A stretch of 64,000 nt of DNA, taken from positions 28,436-92,435 of the forward strand of contig DGWH01000091.1 in the NCBI GenBank assembly GCA_002395225.1, given 5' to 3'. The position numbers and the translations under genes are program-made. The notes below the pieces were generated by a model. That model saw only the letters and a list, made by a program, of their open reading frames with translations, did no database searches and was not told where the DNA came from. Below are positions 32,642 to 41,586 of the stretch, piece by piece. How positions within the stretch are numbered: position 1 is the stretch's first letter; the number at the start of each line of letters is the position of its first letter. The DNA is from Christensenella sp. UBA4263 (GTDB lineage: Bacteria > Bacillota > Clostridia > Christensenellales > Aristaeellaceae).

Positions 32642-34417
32642 TCACTTTTCACCGGCCAGCTGGATCAGATAGAGCTTTTTGTAAATCCCGTTCCTGGCAA
32701 GCAGTTCCTGGTGGGTTCCGCGCTCCCGGATCCGTCCGTTGTGCATGACCATAATGCAGTCCGCATGCTGAATGGTGCTGAGCCGGTGAGCGACCATGAT
32801 GGAGGTACGTCCGGTGATCAAATGTACGAGGGCTTCCTGGATCCACTGTTCGGTTTCTGTGTCGATGTTGGAGGTAGCCTCATCCAGAATCAGGATGGCC
32901 GGATCATGGGCAAGGGTCCTGGCGAAAGACAGAAGCTGACGCTGACCGGCGGAGAGAGCGGAGCCGCGTTCACCGACAGCCTCATCATAGGCGGCGGGAA
33001 GGCGGTCAATGAATCGGCTGGCATTGACATCCTGTGCCGCCTGCCGGATCCGTTCATCCGAAATGTCATCCAAAAGGCGGATATTCCGGCGGATGCTCCC
33101 GCTGAACAGGAACACATCCTGCTGAACCTGCCCGATAAACGTGCGCAGCCGGTCAAGGGGAATGTCCCGGATATCGATTCCATCCAGCCGGATGACGCCT
33201 TTCTGGATGTCATAATAGCGGCCAATGAGGTTCAGAATAGAGGATTTGCCGGCACCGGTGGCGCCCACAAACGCCACATGCTGGCCGGGCTCGATCCGGA
33301 AAGAGACATCCCTGAGAATCCAGTCCTCGCCCTGATAGGCAAACCAGACGTGGTCAAATTCGATCTCGCCCCGGACCCCGGCGGGCCCGGCCGGCTTTTC
33401 GGCATCATCCCGCTGCACGGGCTCATCCAGGAGGGTAAAGATCTTTTCGGCAGAGGCAATGGCAGACTGGATCGTGGAGAACTGCTCCGCCAGTTCTTCA
33501 ATCGGGTTGAACAGGCTGACGATGTACTGAAGAAAGATAAAGAACGTGCCGAGCGTAATGGTCTGGTCCAGGACATTTCGGCCGCCGACAATGACGACGA
33601 TGACCAGGGCCGCCACCGAGACCATATAGATGAGCGGGCGGAAAAAGGCGTTGACCAGGAGTTCCTGATAGGTCGCCTTAAACAGCTCATCGCTTTTTTC
33701 ACGGAATTCCCGGTCTTTCCGCCTCTCCTGGGCAAAGAGCTGGATGATCTGCATCCCGGAGATGTGCTCGGAAAGGAAGGTATTGAGGGCCGTCAGTTTA
33801 TTTCGGGTATTCCGGAACGCCCGGCGGGACAGGTGGCGAAACGCCGCGGTCAGTGCGACGGCAATTGGCACGGTCAGAAACGACCAGAGGGCCATCCGGA
33901 CATTGAGGCAGAGCATGATGAGGGCAAACCCCAGCACCTTCATCAGGTTCTGAACGAGGCTGATCAGGGTCTGGGAAAACACTTCATTAATGGATTCGGC
34001 ATCATTGGTGATGCGGGTGACGATCTTGCCGACCGGTGTGGTGTCAAAAAAGGACATGGGGAGGTTTTCCGTATGTTCAAACAGCTGATTCCGCAGGTCA
34101 TAAATCATCTGCTGACCGGTTTCCTGCATGAGAAGATGCATCTTGCGGGCACACAGGAACAGGGCCGCCATGACCAGCACGTAAACACCGGCATCGGCAA
34201 GCAGCAGCTGAAACCGTTCATTCGGTGACCGCATGGCGGCTGTTTCGCCGGTGATGCAGACATCAATGGCATTCCCGATAATCATCGGCTTCATTAATCC
34301 GAGACCGGTCACCACCACCGTGAGAAAGAGGGCAATCCAGAGCTTCTTCCGGTAAAGGACGATATAGGAAAGAAGGCGGGGCAGGACAGAACGGGAAGTC
34401 CGCTTATCCTCATTCAT
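32642..34417 (-). CDS. ABC exporter half, catalytic-site subunit
   Basis: Fusion of six membrane segments and one nucleotide-binding domain, 591 residues, the second gene of a two-gene exporter. Walker A is GATGAGKSS, the signature reads LSAGQ and Walker B is LILDEATSNID with the catalytic glutamate. Its partner, encoded just upstream, has Asp at that site, so the pair should form a heterodimer like LmrCD, BmrCD or TM287/288, with one active and one degenerate ATP site. Such exporters move drugs, lipids or peptides. The start overlaps the partner's end by 8 bases, indicating coupled translation. Confidence 0.94.
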   Translation of the reverse strand: MNEDKRTSRSVLPRLLSYIVLYRKKLWIALFLTVVVTGLGLMKPMIIGNAIDVCITGETAAMRSPNERFQLLLADAGVYVLVMAALFLCARKMHLLMQETGQQMIYDLRNQLFEHTENLPMSFFDTTPVGKIVTRITNDAESINEVFSQTLISLVQNLMKVLGFALIMLCLNVRMALWSFLTVPIAVALTAAFRHLSRRAFRNTRNKLTALNTFLSEHISGMQIIQLFAQERRKDREFREKSDELFKATYQELLVNAFFRPLIYMVSVAALVIVVIVGGRNVLDQTITLGTFFIFLQYIVSLFNPIEELAEQFSTIQSAIASAEKIFTLLDEPVQRDDAEKPAGPAGVRGEIEFDHVWFAYQGEDWILRDVSFRIEPGQHVAFVGATGAGKSSILNLIGRYYDIQKGVIRLDGIDIRDIPLDRLRTFIGQVQQDVFLFSGSIRRNIRLLDDISDERIRQAAQDVNASRFIDRLPAAYDEAVGERGSALSAGQRQLLSFARTLAHDPAILILDEATSNIDTETEQWIQEALVHLITGRTSIMVAHRLSTIQHADCIMVMHNGRIRERGTHQELLARNGIYKKLYLIQLAGEK

Positions 34418-36182
34418 CTTTGTCGCCTCCCTCCTGGGTCAGCTCATGTTCGAGCTGCTGCCGGGTGTAGATGTCATGGTAAATGCCTTTGAGGGCCATC
34501 AGCTCCTCATGAGTCCCGTACTCGGCCATGCGGCCGTCGTCAAGCACCAGAATGTGATCCGCATCCTGAACCGTCGACAGGCGGCTGGCGGCAATCAGCG
34601 TGGTGCGTCCCTGGCGAAGGTCACGAAGATGCTGCAGAATCTCTTCCTCCGTATTGGTATCGACGGCAGACAGGGAATCATCCAGCAGCAGAATGCCGGC
34701 ATCTGCATAAAGTGCACGGGCAATGGCAATCCGCTGTTTCTGCCCGCCGGAGACTGTCACGCCGCGCTCGCCCACAGAGGTCTGATACTGCTGCGGAAAC
34801 TGCAGGATGTTGTCATGCACACAGGCGGCCTCTGCCGCCGCCCGGACCCTGGCATCGTCGGCCGGTGCGGCAAAGGCGATATTACGCTCAACGGTATCCG
34901 AGAAAAGGAAACTGTCCTGAGGGACGACGGCAATCGAGGAGCGAAGCACGGCCATGGGAATGGTCTCAAGCGGATGTCCGTCAATGCGCAGACTCTGCGG
35001 ATCACGGGGGTCATACAGACGGGTCAGAAGATTCAGAAGGGTGGTTTTCCCGGAACCGGTTCGTCCGATGATGGCCAGTGTCTCTCCGGCACGGACATGA
35101 ACGGAAATGTCCTCAAGTGCCCGGGCAGCTGCACCCGGATACGTGAAAGTCAGATGGGACAGGTCAATGTCCCCCCTCAGCGCCGTGATGGAAGGATCGG
35201 TCCTTGCGCTGTCCCTGATTTCCGGCTGCTGTCTCAGAATGATGGAAATCCGGTGAACACTGGCCATGCCCTGGGCAAAGGAGGAAATGCTCTCGCCGGC
35301 AGCGATCATCGGCCAGACCAGCAGGGTGATATAGCTGTTGAAGGTAATAAACTGGCCGACCGTTATTTCCCCGTAAATCGCCATGCGCCCGCCCCAGAGC
35401 AGGGTCAGGAGCGTGGCGATGCCGATGACAAATTCCAGAAGGGGAAACACCAGGGCCATCAGGCGGACCACCGCCAGATTCTTTTCCTTTGACCGGGTAT
35501 TCACCCGGGCAAATTCCATCAGCTGCTTCCGTTCCTGCACAAAGGCCTTGATGACCCGGATTCCGGAGATGGATTCCTGCACGGAATCCGTTAGCTCGGA
35601 AAAGGCCTCCTGACGTGCCAGAAAGCGCCGGTGCATGATTCTGCCAAACAGCAGATCACCGAAAATGATCAGAATCAGCGGAATGACGGCGATCAAGGTC
35701 AGTTTCGGACTGACATAGACGATCATGCCCCGGAGGACGAGAACGAGCATCAGGGTGGCATCTACCGTGCTGATCACCGTCATTCCCAGCAGCTTTCGCA
35801 CCGAAAGCAGGTCGTTGGTAAAGTGGGCCATGATATCGCCGGTTTTATGCTGGTGGTACCAGGCAGGGGAAAGGGTTTCAATGTGGGTAAACAGGTCATC
35901 CCGGATTTCCCGTTCAATGGACCTGGAACTGCCGAACAGAAAATAGCGCCAGCCAAAACGTCCCAGCATGATCAGCGCGCCGTAAAGAAGGATGCGCATG
36001 GCAAGGCCAAAAACCCCCTGCGCGTCAAGCATTCCGTTTGTCAGTCCATCCGTCACATTTCCCGTGATCCGGGGAATCAGCGTGTTCACGAAATCAACGG
36101 TGATGAGGGAAACGATGCCCAGAAGATATGAAAACCAGTATCGGCGCAGGTAATGAAAGAGAAGCTTCAAATCGGATTTCAT
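34410..36182 (-). CDS. ABC exporter half, degenerate-site subunit
   Basis: First gene of the exporter pair, 590 residues: six membrane segments followed by a nucleotide-binding domain with Walker A GRTGSGKTT, signature VSGGQ and Walker B LLLDDSLSAVDT. The aspartate in place of the catalytic glutamate marks it as the degenerate half of a heterodimeric exporter. It starts behind GGGGAGGAACCT. Substrate unknown; the shared strand and overlap with the second gene show they act together. Confidence 0.94.
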   Translation of the reverse strand: MKSDLKLLFHYLRRYWFSYLLGIVSLITVDFVNTLIPRITGNVTDGLTNGMLDAQGVFGLAMRILLYGALIMLGRFGWRYFLFGSSRSIEREIRDDLFTHIETLSPAWYHQHKTGDIMAHFTNDLLSVRKLLGMTVISTVDATLMLVLVLRGMIVYVSPKLTLIAVIPLILIIFGDLLFGRIMHRRFLARQEAFSELTDSVQESISGIRVIKAFVQERKQLMEFARVNTRSKEKNLAVVRLMALVFPLLEFVIGIATLLTLLWGGRMAIYGEITVGQFITFNSYITLLVWPMIAAGESISSFAQGMASVHRISIILRQQPEIRDSARTDPSITALRGDIDLSHLTFTYPGAAARALEDISVHVRAGETLAIIGRTGSGKTTLLNLLTRLYDPRDPQSLRIDGHPLETIPMAVLRSSIAVVPQDSFLFSDTVERNIAFAAPADDARVRAAAEAACVHDNILQFPQQYQTSVGERGVTVSGGQKQRIAIARALYADAGILLLDDSLSAVDTNTEEEILQHLRDLRQGRTTLIAASRLSTVQDADHILVLDDGRMAEYGTHEELMALKGIYHDIYTRQQLEHELTQEGGDKDE

Positions 36183-36276
36183 AGGTTCCTCCCCTGAAAA
36201 GATGCGGGCCTATTATAGATGCAATCATCCGGCGATGCAATTCCTTTTCTGCGGACATGTGGGAGTACGTGCAAAC

Positions 36277-36308
36277 AAAAACACGGTGAGCATTGCTCAC
36301 CGTGTTTT
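36277..36308. terminator. Bidirectional terminator
   Basis: AAAACACGGTGAGCA and TGCTCACCGTGTTTT form an almost uninterrupted palindrome ending 7 bases from the transporter stop. It terminates the minus-strand ion transporter gene upstream of the ABC exporter genes. Confidence 0.88.
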
Positions 36309-36314
36309 AACGGT

Positions 36315-37598
36315 TTATTTTCCCCAGACGAACCAGATGAAGAGGTAACCGACAAATACGGCTGTCAGGGTAAAGGGGACGCCGATTCGCATGAAATCTT
36401 TAAACGAGGTCTCATGCCCATGCTTTTTCAGAATGCCCACCGCCGCGATATTGGCACTGGCGCCAATGGGCGTCAGGTTTCCGCCCAGGGTGGCACCGGT
36501 CAGAAGGCCGAAGTAGAGGACATAGGGCTCAATGCCCAGGATCGTGGTGACGGTTTGCAGAACCGGCAGCATGGTGGCCACATAGGGAATGTTGTCAACA
36601 AAAGCAGAGATGAGAACAGAGCCCCAGACCACAATGGTGTACAGCAGGAACAGATTGTTTCCGCCTGCCGAGACGATAAAGCCGGCAAAATCATCGATAA
36701 TTCCGACGGCCGTGACGCCGGCGATCACCAGGAACAGGGAGAACAGGAGAATCAGCGTCTCCACGTCAACGGACTCAACGGCATGCTGGGCTTCCTTTGT
36801 CGAACGGGACTGGACAACGGTAATGACAATGGTCAGCACGGCGATGCAGATACAGATCAGACCGTTGGTGATATCCGGTTTTTCCGGAATGAACGAGGCC
36901 AGAATCAGCAGGACAACCACCATGACCAGCATGACCGTGGGGATGTAGTTGGTGACCTTTGTCCGCTCGCGGATCGTTCCCTGAATGGGTGCCTGTTCAT
37001 TCCGGAACAGGAACATGATGATGGGAATGGTGGCCAGTGCACCGAGCTCGACGGCAAAAAAGATGCCCGGCTTTCCGTTCATAAAGAAGAAGGAAGTAAA
37101 GTCCATTCCGGCATAGGCGCCCAGCATGATGGAAGTCGTATCACCGACCAGCGTGGCTGCTCCCTGCAGATTGGAGGAGACCGCAATACACAGAATCATG
37201 GGGACGGGGGAGATGCCAAGAGAGGTACAGATCGCCAGGCCGACCGGTGCGATCATCAGGACCGTTGCCACATTGTCGATAAAAGCGGAAACAAGGCCGG
37301 CGAAAAGCGACATATAAATCGTAACCCACATCACGTTTTTTGAGTGGTCAAGAAGAAACTCCGCGATGAGGTTGGGCATTTTTGAGGCAATGAAGTAATC
37401 CACGATAATCATCGTGCCGAGGAGCATCATGAGGACGTTCCAGTTAATGGCGGCCGGAATGGCGGCAAAGGGCAGAATACCGATTGCGATGAACAATACA
37501 GCCGTCACAGCCGCCGCATGCACACGGAATTTCGGCTTGATGATCATCACCGCATACATACAGATAAACATAATCAGAGCAATCAGTTTTAAATTCAA
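36315..37598 (-). CDS. ArsB/NhaD (SLC13-like) ion transporter
   Basis: Integral membrane transporter of 427 residues with 11-12 hydrophobic segments in two repeated halves. The paired signatures AFIDNVATVLMIAPV (about residue 107) and AFVDNIPYVATMLPV (about residue 325) are typical of the ArsB/NhaD/SLC13 superfamily. Members carry arsenite, sodium in exchange for protons, or dicarboxylates; the substrate cannot be fixed by eye. No ars regulator or reductase lies beside it. A TTG start at 37598 is supported by GGGAGGG 7 nt upstream and no nearby alternative. Confidence 0.85.
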   Translation of the reverse strand: MNLKLIALIMFICMYAVMIIKPKFRVHAAAVTAVLFIAIGILPFAAIPAAINWNVLMMLLGTMIIVDYFIASKMPNLIAEFLLDHSKNVMWVTIYMSLFAGLVSAFIDNVATVLMIAPVGLAICTSLGISPVPMILCIAVSSNLQGAATLVGDTTSIMLGAYAGMDFTSFFFMNGKPGIFFAVELGALATIPIIMFLFRNEQAPIQGTIRERTKVTNYIPTVMLVMVVVLLILASFIPEKPDITNGLICICIAVLTIVITVVQSRSTKEAQHAVESVDVETLILLFSLFLVIAGVTAVGIIDDFAGFIVSAGGNNLFLLYTIVVWGSVLISAFVDNIPYVATMLPVLQTVTTILGIEPYVLYFGLLTGATLGGNLTPIGASANIAAVGILKKHGHETSFKDFMRIGVPFTLTAVFVGYLFIWFVWGK

Positions 37599-37630
37599 GA
37601 ATAAACCCTCCCTGAAAACAGAAATGGTAT

Positions 37631-37649
37631 ACAGTTTAAGACAAACTGT
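37631..37649 (-). promoter_or_regulatory. Inverted repeat in the ion transporter leader
   Basis: ACAGTTT (37631-37637) and AAACTGT (37643-37649) with a 5-nt centre, placed at the predicted transcription start. It is a candidate repressor site or short leader hairpin. Confidence 0.35.
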
Positions 37650-37659
37650 CCGGCTCTAT

Positions 37660-37688
37660 ATCTTAGTCGAATTCAGCAGGAATGGCAA
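37660..37688 (-). promoter_or_regulatory. Promoter of the ion transporter gene
   Basis: On the minus strand -35 TTGCCA (complement of 37683-37688), 17-bp spacer, -10 TAAGAT (complement of 37660-37665). Confidence 0.65.
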
Positions 37689-37834
37689 GAACAAATTGTG
37701 TGGCATTCATTTCTGAGCAAATCTTTAGCGGTCCTGGCCGCTGCCTCAGAAGTGAGACGCAGGCTGGAATGACCGCCTGCACAACAGACTTGATTTTCCG
37801 GTTCGCCTGTTGTACTCTTTAGGTGATTTCAAGA

Positions 37835-37857
37835 CTGTTCTGCATTTGGCAGAACAG
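37835..37857 (+). promoter_or_regulatory. Hairpin directly upstream of msrA
   Basis: Perfect 9-bp inverted repeat (CTGTTCTGC / GCAGAACAG, loop ATTTG) ending about 17 bases before the msrA ribosome site. A second, looser pair (ACAACAG / CTGTTGT) lies just upstream between about 37781 and 37813. It may be an operator or a structured leader. Confidence 0.5.
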
Positions 37858-37887
37858 GAATTACACAGACAGAAAGGAAAAACCAGG

Positions 37888-38403
37888 ATGAGTCTTGAGA
37901 AAATTGCACTGGCCGGCGGCTGTTTCTGGGGAACGGAACGGTATTTTCAGCTGCTGCGCGGCGTCAGGGAAACCACCGTCGGGTATGCAAACGGACCAAC
38001 GGATCATGCGCCTTCCTATGAGGAAGTCAAGCATGGCCTCGGGCATGCGGAAACGGTGATGATCACCTTCGATCCGGATGAAATCACGCTCGCCGAGCTG
38101 CTGGAGCAGTACTATACCATTATCGATCCGTTTTCCGTCAACCGGCAGGGACATGATGAGGGCATCCAGTACAGAACCGGAATCTACTACCTCACGGATG
38201 AACAGCGGGAAACGGCTGAGAAGAGCATGAACCGGCTGGAGGAACGCCTGGGACGAAAAACCGCCATTGAGGTCATGAAACTGGCCTGTTTCTATCCGGC
38301 GGAGGAATACCATCAGGATTACCTGATCAAGAATCCGAACGGCTACTGTCATCTGAGTGCCGGACACTTTGAGGCGGCAAAAGCGTATGGCCGCACCAAA
38401 TAA
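37888..38403 (+). CDS. msrA: Peptide methionine (S)-S-oxide reductase
   Basis: Cytoplasmic repair enzyme, 171 residues, that reduces the S form of methionine sulfoxide in proteins. The catalytic GCFWG (about residues 11-15) opens the sequence and GYANG, YEEVKHGLGHAETV and the C-terminal YHQDYLIKNPNGYCH follow. A second cysteine in NGYCHL near the end may act as resolving residue. The ATG at 37888 follows AAAGGAAAAACCAGG. No msrB domain is fused. The next gene starts 19 bases downstream. Confidence 0.96.
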   Translation: MSLEKIALAGGCFWGTERYFQLLRGVRETTVGYANGPTDHAPSYEEVKHGLGHAETVMITFDPDEITLAELLEQYYTIIDPFSVNRQGHDEGIQYRTGIYYLTDEQRETAEKSMNRLEERLGRKTAIEVMKLACFYPAEEYHQDYLIKNPNGYCHLSAGHFEAAKAYGRTK

Positions 38404-38422
38404 TGCCGTCGGGAAAACGGGC

Positions 38423-39043
38423 ATGTTTCGTTTTCTTCCGCTAATTTTCCTGTTCCTGATTCTGCCTGCCGCGTGCCTTTCGGAAACTGTGCCGCCCTGG
38501 CTTGAGGCACTTGAGCAGGCGGAGGGATTCGAGCAGCAGGACGGGGAAAACTGGGTGTATCAGCAAATGGCCGTATATCCCTTTACGGACGGCAAAGCCT
38601 TCTTCGGTCTGGAAGGTGCCACCCGTGCAGCCAACGGCGAGGTGCTGATCTGTGCCTTTGCGGGCCTGTCTGATATCCGGAATCAGCCGCTGGCGGGTGT
38701 AACCCGGTTCGAGGTTCTCATCGGGGATCAGGTCTGGTCCTGGCATCAGCCGATCGTCGGGAAAAGTGCCTCGCTTGTCTATCTCGGCGAATCGGAAAGG
38801 GATTTTCTTAATGCACTGGCAAAGGCGGAACAGGTGAATGTACAGCTTCATTTCCTGGCCCGGAAAATGCTCGTGTCCTTTCATGAACCGGAAGCGGAAA
38901 AGCTCAGGAAAGCCGCTGCACTTCTGGCAGGGGCACTTGAGGCCGTTGACACGGGCAGTGACTCCGTGACCGGCCGCTATGAGCAGGAACATCCGGTCAG
39001 GCGGCAGGGGAACCCGGAATCGCCGGTCCCGGCAGGTCCATAA
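38423..39043 (+). CDS. Secreted protein of unknown function
   Basis: A 206-residue protein with a signal peptide (MFRFLPLIFLFLILPAACLS-E) and a soluble, mixed alpha/beta part. The stretch ATRAANGEVLICAFAGLSDIRNQPL and then FEVLIGDQVWSW is the best conserved-looking core, but I do not recognise the family. The C-terminus is charged and Pro-rich. The start at 38423 is chosen because the signal peptide begins there; in-frame codons further upstream overlap msrA. Probably co-transcribed with msrA; a terminator follows. Confidence 0.6.
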   Translation: MFRFLPLIFLFLILPAACLSETVPPWLEALEQAEGFEQQDGENWVYQQMAVYPFTDGKAFFGLEGATRAANGEVLICAFAGLSDIRNQPLAGVTRFEVLIGDQVWSWHQPIVGKSASLVYLGESERDFLNALAKAEQVNVQLHFLARKMLVSFHEPEAEKLRKAAALLAGALEAVDTGSDSVTGRYEQEHPVRRQGNPESPVPAGP

Positions 39044-39060
39044 AACACGGCAACACAAAG

Positions 39061-39094
39061 AGGATCCGCATTCAGTTGATGCGGATCCTTTTTC
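39061..39094. terminator. Terminator between convergent genes
   Basis: AGGATCCGCAT / ATGCGGATCC stem with a 7-nt loop and TTTTTC tail on the plus strand. It ends the msrA transcript and probably also the converging methyltransferase transcript. Confidence 0.88.
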
Positions 39095-39113
39095 ATCTGG
39101 TCAAAAGCCGGAT

Positions 39114-40268
39114 TCAGTCCGGGGCAGAGGCCTTTTCCGGCGTGTCCCGGCGCGGGGGACGCTCTTTGGCAAAGAAGGTCATGAATTCACATTCAAGACG
39201 GCCGTTATAGAACCGGCGCTTCTTATCTGCCCGGCGCCCAAGGCAGCGTTCAAACTGCGGATGGGAGGAAATGGCACTCAGCGACCAGCCCGGGTTTGCG
39301 GCCATGAGGCGGCCCAGTTCACGGTAAAGGGTTTCGCATGCTTTCCGGTCCGAGAGCCGTTCCCCATAAGGGGGATTGGACAGACAGACGCCGTACCTTT
39401 CCTGCGGATGAAAGTCGCGCATGTCGGCCACCCGGACCTGGATGCGCCCGCCAAGACCTGCCTGGACGATATGGCGTTTGGCCAGGGCGATCGCCTCCGG
39501 ATCGATATCGGATCCGGAGATTCCCTCGATCAGGGAGGGATCAAATTCCGCCTGGGCGGCCTCACGGAGACGCGGGAAGCCGGGGACGAGATAGGGGAAC
39601 TGCTCCATGGCAAAGGTGCGGGTGAGTCCGGGGGCACGATGGCTCATTTTGAACGCGGCCTCAATCAGGAGCGTGCCGGTGCCGCAGAAAGGATCGGCCA
39701 GCGGGAGATTGCCGCGCCAGGGCGAAAGGTCGACCAGGGCCGCGGCCAGTGTTTCCCGAAGGGGCGCCTCGCCGTTCCAGGTGCGGTAGCCGCGCCGGTT
39801 CAGAGCCTGACCGGAGGTGTCGATGGTCAGCCGCGCCTGATTGGCATGCAGCGTCACGCTGATGGGAATGGTGACGCCGGATTCCTCAAACCAGGTGACA
39901 TGGTATTTTTCCTGCAGGCGCCGGACGATGGCCTTTTTGGTAATCGCCTGACAGTCTGACACGCTCATCAGCTGGCTGCGGGCACAGTTGCCGCTGACAG
40001 GAAAACGGCAGTCCCTGGTCAGGTACTGCTCCCAGGGCAGGGCGGCAACTCCCTCAAAGAGCTCCTCGAAAGTGCGTGCCTCAAAGGTGCCCACCACCAG
40101 CAGAACCCGGTCTGCGGTGCGAAGATACAGGTTGGCGCGCATGGCATCCTCAAAACTGCCCTCAAACATGGCGCCTCCGTTGACGGCGGAGGCGAGGAGT
40201 CCCATTCGTTTCAGTTCGCCGGCAACCAGTCCTTCAAGACCGAATGCGGCCGTGGCCATAAACTGCAT
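39114..40268 (-). CDS. THUMP-domain RNA methyltransferase (RlmL/YpsC-like)
   Basis: A 384-residue SAM-dependent methyltransferase. The N-terminus (FMATAAFGLEGLVAGELKRMG) and THUMP region (about residues 45-150) bind RNA. The Rossmann part has DPFCGTGTLLIEAA and the catalytic NPPYGERL typical of guanine-N2 methyltransferases acting on 23S rRNA. The start at 40268 follows GGAGGAACACT; an in-frame ATG farther upstream has none. It stands alone on this strand. The exact rRNA position modified is not determinable. Confidence 0.93.
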   Translation of the reverse strand: MQFMATAAFGLEGLVAGELKRMGLLASAVNGGAMFEGSFEDAMRANLYLRTADRVLLVVGTFEARTFEELFEGVAALPWEQYLTRDCRFPVSGNCARSQLMSVSDCQAITKKAIVRRLQEKYHVTWFEESGVTIPISVTLHANQARLTIDTSGQALNRRGYRTWNGEAPLRETLAAALVDLSPWRGNLPLADPFCGTGTLLIEAAFKMSHRAPGLTRTFAMEQFPYLVPGFPRLREAAQAEFDPSLIEGISGSDIDPEAIALAKRHIVQAGLGGRIQVRVADMRDFHPQERYGVCLSNPPYGERLSDRKACETLYRELGRLMAANPGWSLSAISSHPQFERCLGRRADKKRRFYNGRLECEFMTFFAKERPPRRDTPEKASAPD

Positions 40269-40369
40269 AGTGTTCCTCCAATTCCGATCTGACTTGGGTG
40301 GGATTATAGCACAGAAGTGCCCGAAATACGCGGCTGCAGACAATTTTAAGGGAAAATATTGAAAAAGAC

Positions 40370-40398
40370 TGGTCAAAAAGAGGAAAAATTGATATACT
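40370..40398 (+). promoter_or_regulatory. Promoter of the aldolase gene
   Basis: -35-like TGGTCA (40370-40375), 17-bp spacer, -10 TATACT (40393-40398), with an A-rich stretch upstream that may help activity. Confidence 0.6.
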
Positions 40399-40453
40399 GA
40401 TGGCGCTAAACAGTGATTAGCAAAGACTTCAGCTTAAAAGGAGTGGATTTCCC

Positions 40454-41398
40454 ATGGCTCTTGTTACATCAACAGAAATGTTTAAGAAGGCTTATGAAGG
40501 CCACTACGCCATCGGTGCATTCAACGTAAACAACATGGAGATCATCCAGGGCATTACCGAGGCCGCCACAATGGAGAAGGCCCCTGTTATCCTGCAGGTT
40601 TCCAAGGGCGCACGTGCTTATGCAAAGCATATCTATCTGGTCAAGCTGGTTGAGGCAGCTCTCCAGGATGCCGAGGACAACGGTGTGGATCTCCCGATCG
40701 TTCTCCATCTGGATCACGGCCCGGATTTTGAGACCTGCAAGGCTTGCATCGACGGCGGCTTCACCTCTGTCATGATCGATGGTTCCTCCCTGCCTTTCGA
40801 GGAGAACATCAAGGTAACCCGTCAGGTCGTCGAGTATGCGCATGACCACGGCGTGGTCGTTGAGGGCGAGCTCGGAACCCTTTCCGGTGTTGAGGATGAT
40901 GTCAAGGTCGCCGAGGGCGATGCCATGTATACCGATCCCAACCAGGTCGAAGAGTTTGTCAAGTCCACCGGCGTTGATTCTCTGGCCATCGCCATCGGAA
41001 CCAGCCACGGTGCGTACAAGTTCAAGGGAACCCCGAAGCTCCGCTTTGATATTCTTGAGGAAGTCGGCAACCGTCTCCCCGGATTCCCGATCGTTCTCCA
41101 TGGCGCCAGCTCCGTTATGCCGGAGTATGTGGCCATGATCAACAAGTACGGCGGAAATATGCCGGGTGCACAGGGCGTGCCGGAGGATCTGCTGCGCAAG
41201 GCCGCTTCCATGGCGGTTTGCAAGATCAACGTTGACTCCGACCTGCGTCTGGCCATGACCGGCATCATCCGGAAACAGTTCGCCGAGCATCCGGATCAGT
41301 TCGACCCGAGACAGTATCTGAAACCGGCACGTATTGCTCTTCGCGATATGGTGCGTCATAAGATTGTGAACGTAATGGGCTGCAATGGAAAAGCTTAA
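40454..41398 (+). CDS. fba: Class II fructose-1,6-bisphosphate aldolase
   Basis: Zinc-dependent glycolytic and gluconeogenic aldolase of 314 residues. Metal and substrate residues are in LHLDHGPDFETCKACIDGGFTSVMIDGS, GTSHGAYKF and VLHGASSVMPE; the phosphate site includes KINVDSDLR. It starts behind AAAAGGAGTGGATTTCCC. Codon use appears optimised, as expected of a highly expressed glycolytic gene. It is monocistronic, between its own promoter and a strong terminator. Confidence 0.97.
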   Translation: MALVTSTEMFKKAYEGHYAIGAFNVNNMEIIQGITEAATMEKAPVILQVSKGARAYAKHIYLVKLVEAALQDAEDNGVDLPIVLHLDHGPDFETCKACIDGGFTSVMIDGSSLPFEENIKVTRQVVEYAHDHGVVVEGELGTLSGVEDDVKVAEGDAMYTDPNQVEEFVKSTGVDSLAIAIGTSHGAYKFKGTPKLRFDILEEVGNRLPGFPIVLHGASSVMPEYVAMINKYGGNMPGAQGVPEDLLRKAASMAVCKINVDSDLRLAMTGIIRKQFAEHPDQFDPRQYLKPARIALRDMVRHKIVNVMGCNGKA

Positions 41399-41422
41399 TT
41401 TTCGGACATCTTTGAAAAAATG

Positions 41423-41456
41423 AGTACCTGCCGCGAAGGCGGCAGGTACTTTTTGT
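41423..41456 (+). terminator. Terminator of the aldolase gene
   Basis: AGTACCTGCCG / CGGCAGGTACT stem with a 6-nt loop and TTTTTG tail, 25 bases after the stop codon. Confidence 0.93.
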
Positions 41457-41586
41457 TGAGTGCTCACGAAATTTGAGCCATGGACCGGAGGATCCATCGT
41501 TTTTCAGCGCTGGGACAGAACCCATCCCGGCATAGGCAGCGGGTTTGATTCAGAGAAATGAAAAACAGAACAGGTGACAGGAAGGT

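Noticed and set aside
32561..34228. 555-codon plus-strand open stretch opposite the ABC exporter gene
   Set aside because: It is antisense to a clear ABC transporter gene and its composition is that of an antisense frame, with no family features or ribosome site.
36315..37598. Arsenic resistance determinant
   Set aside because: ArsB and NhaD/SLC13 proteins share the visible motifs and no ArsR, ArsC or ArsA gene is nearby, so the substrate was left open.
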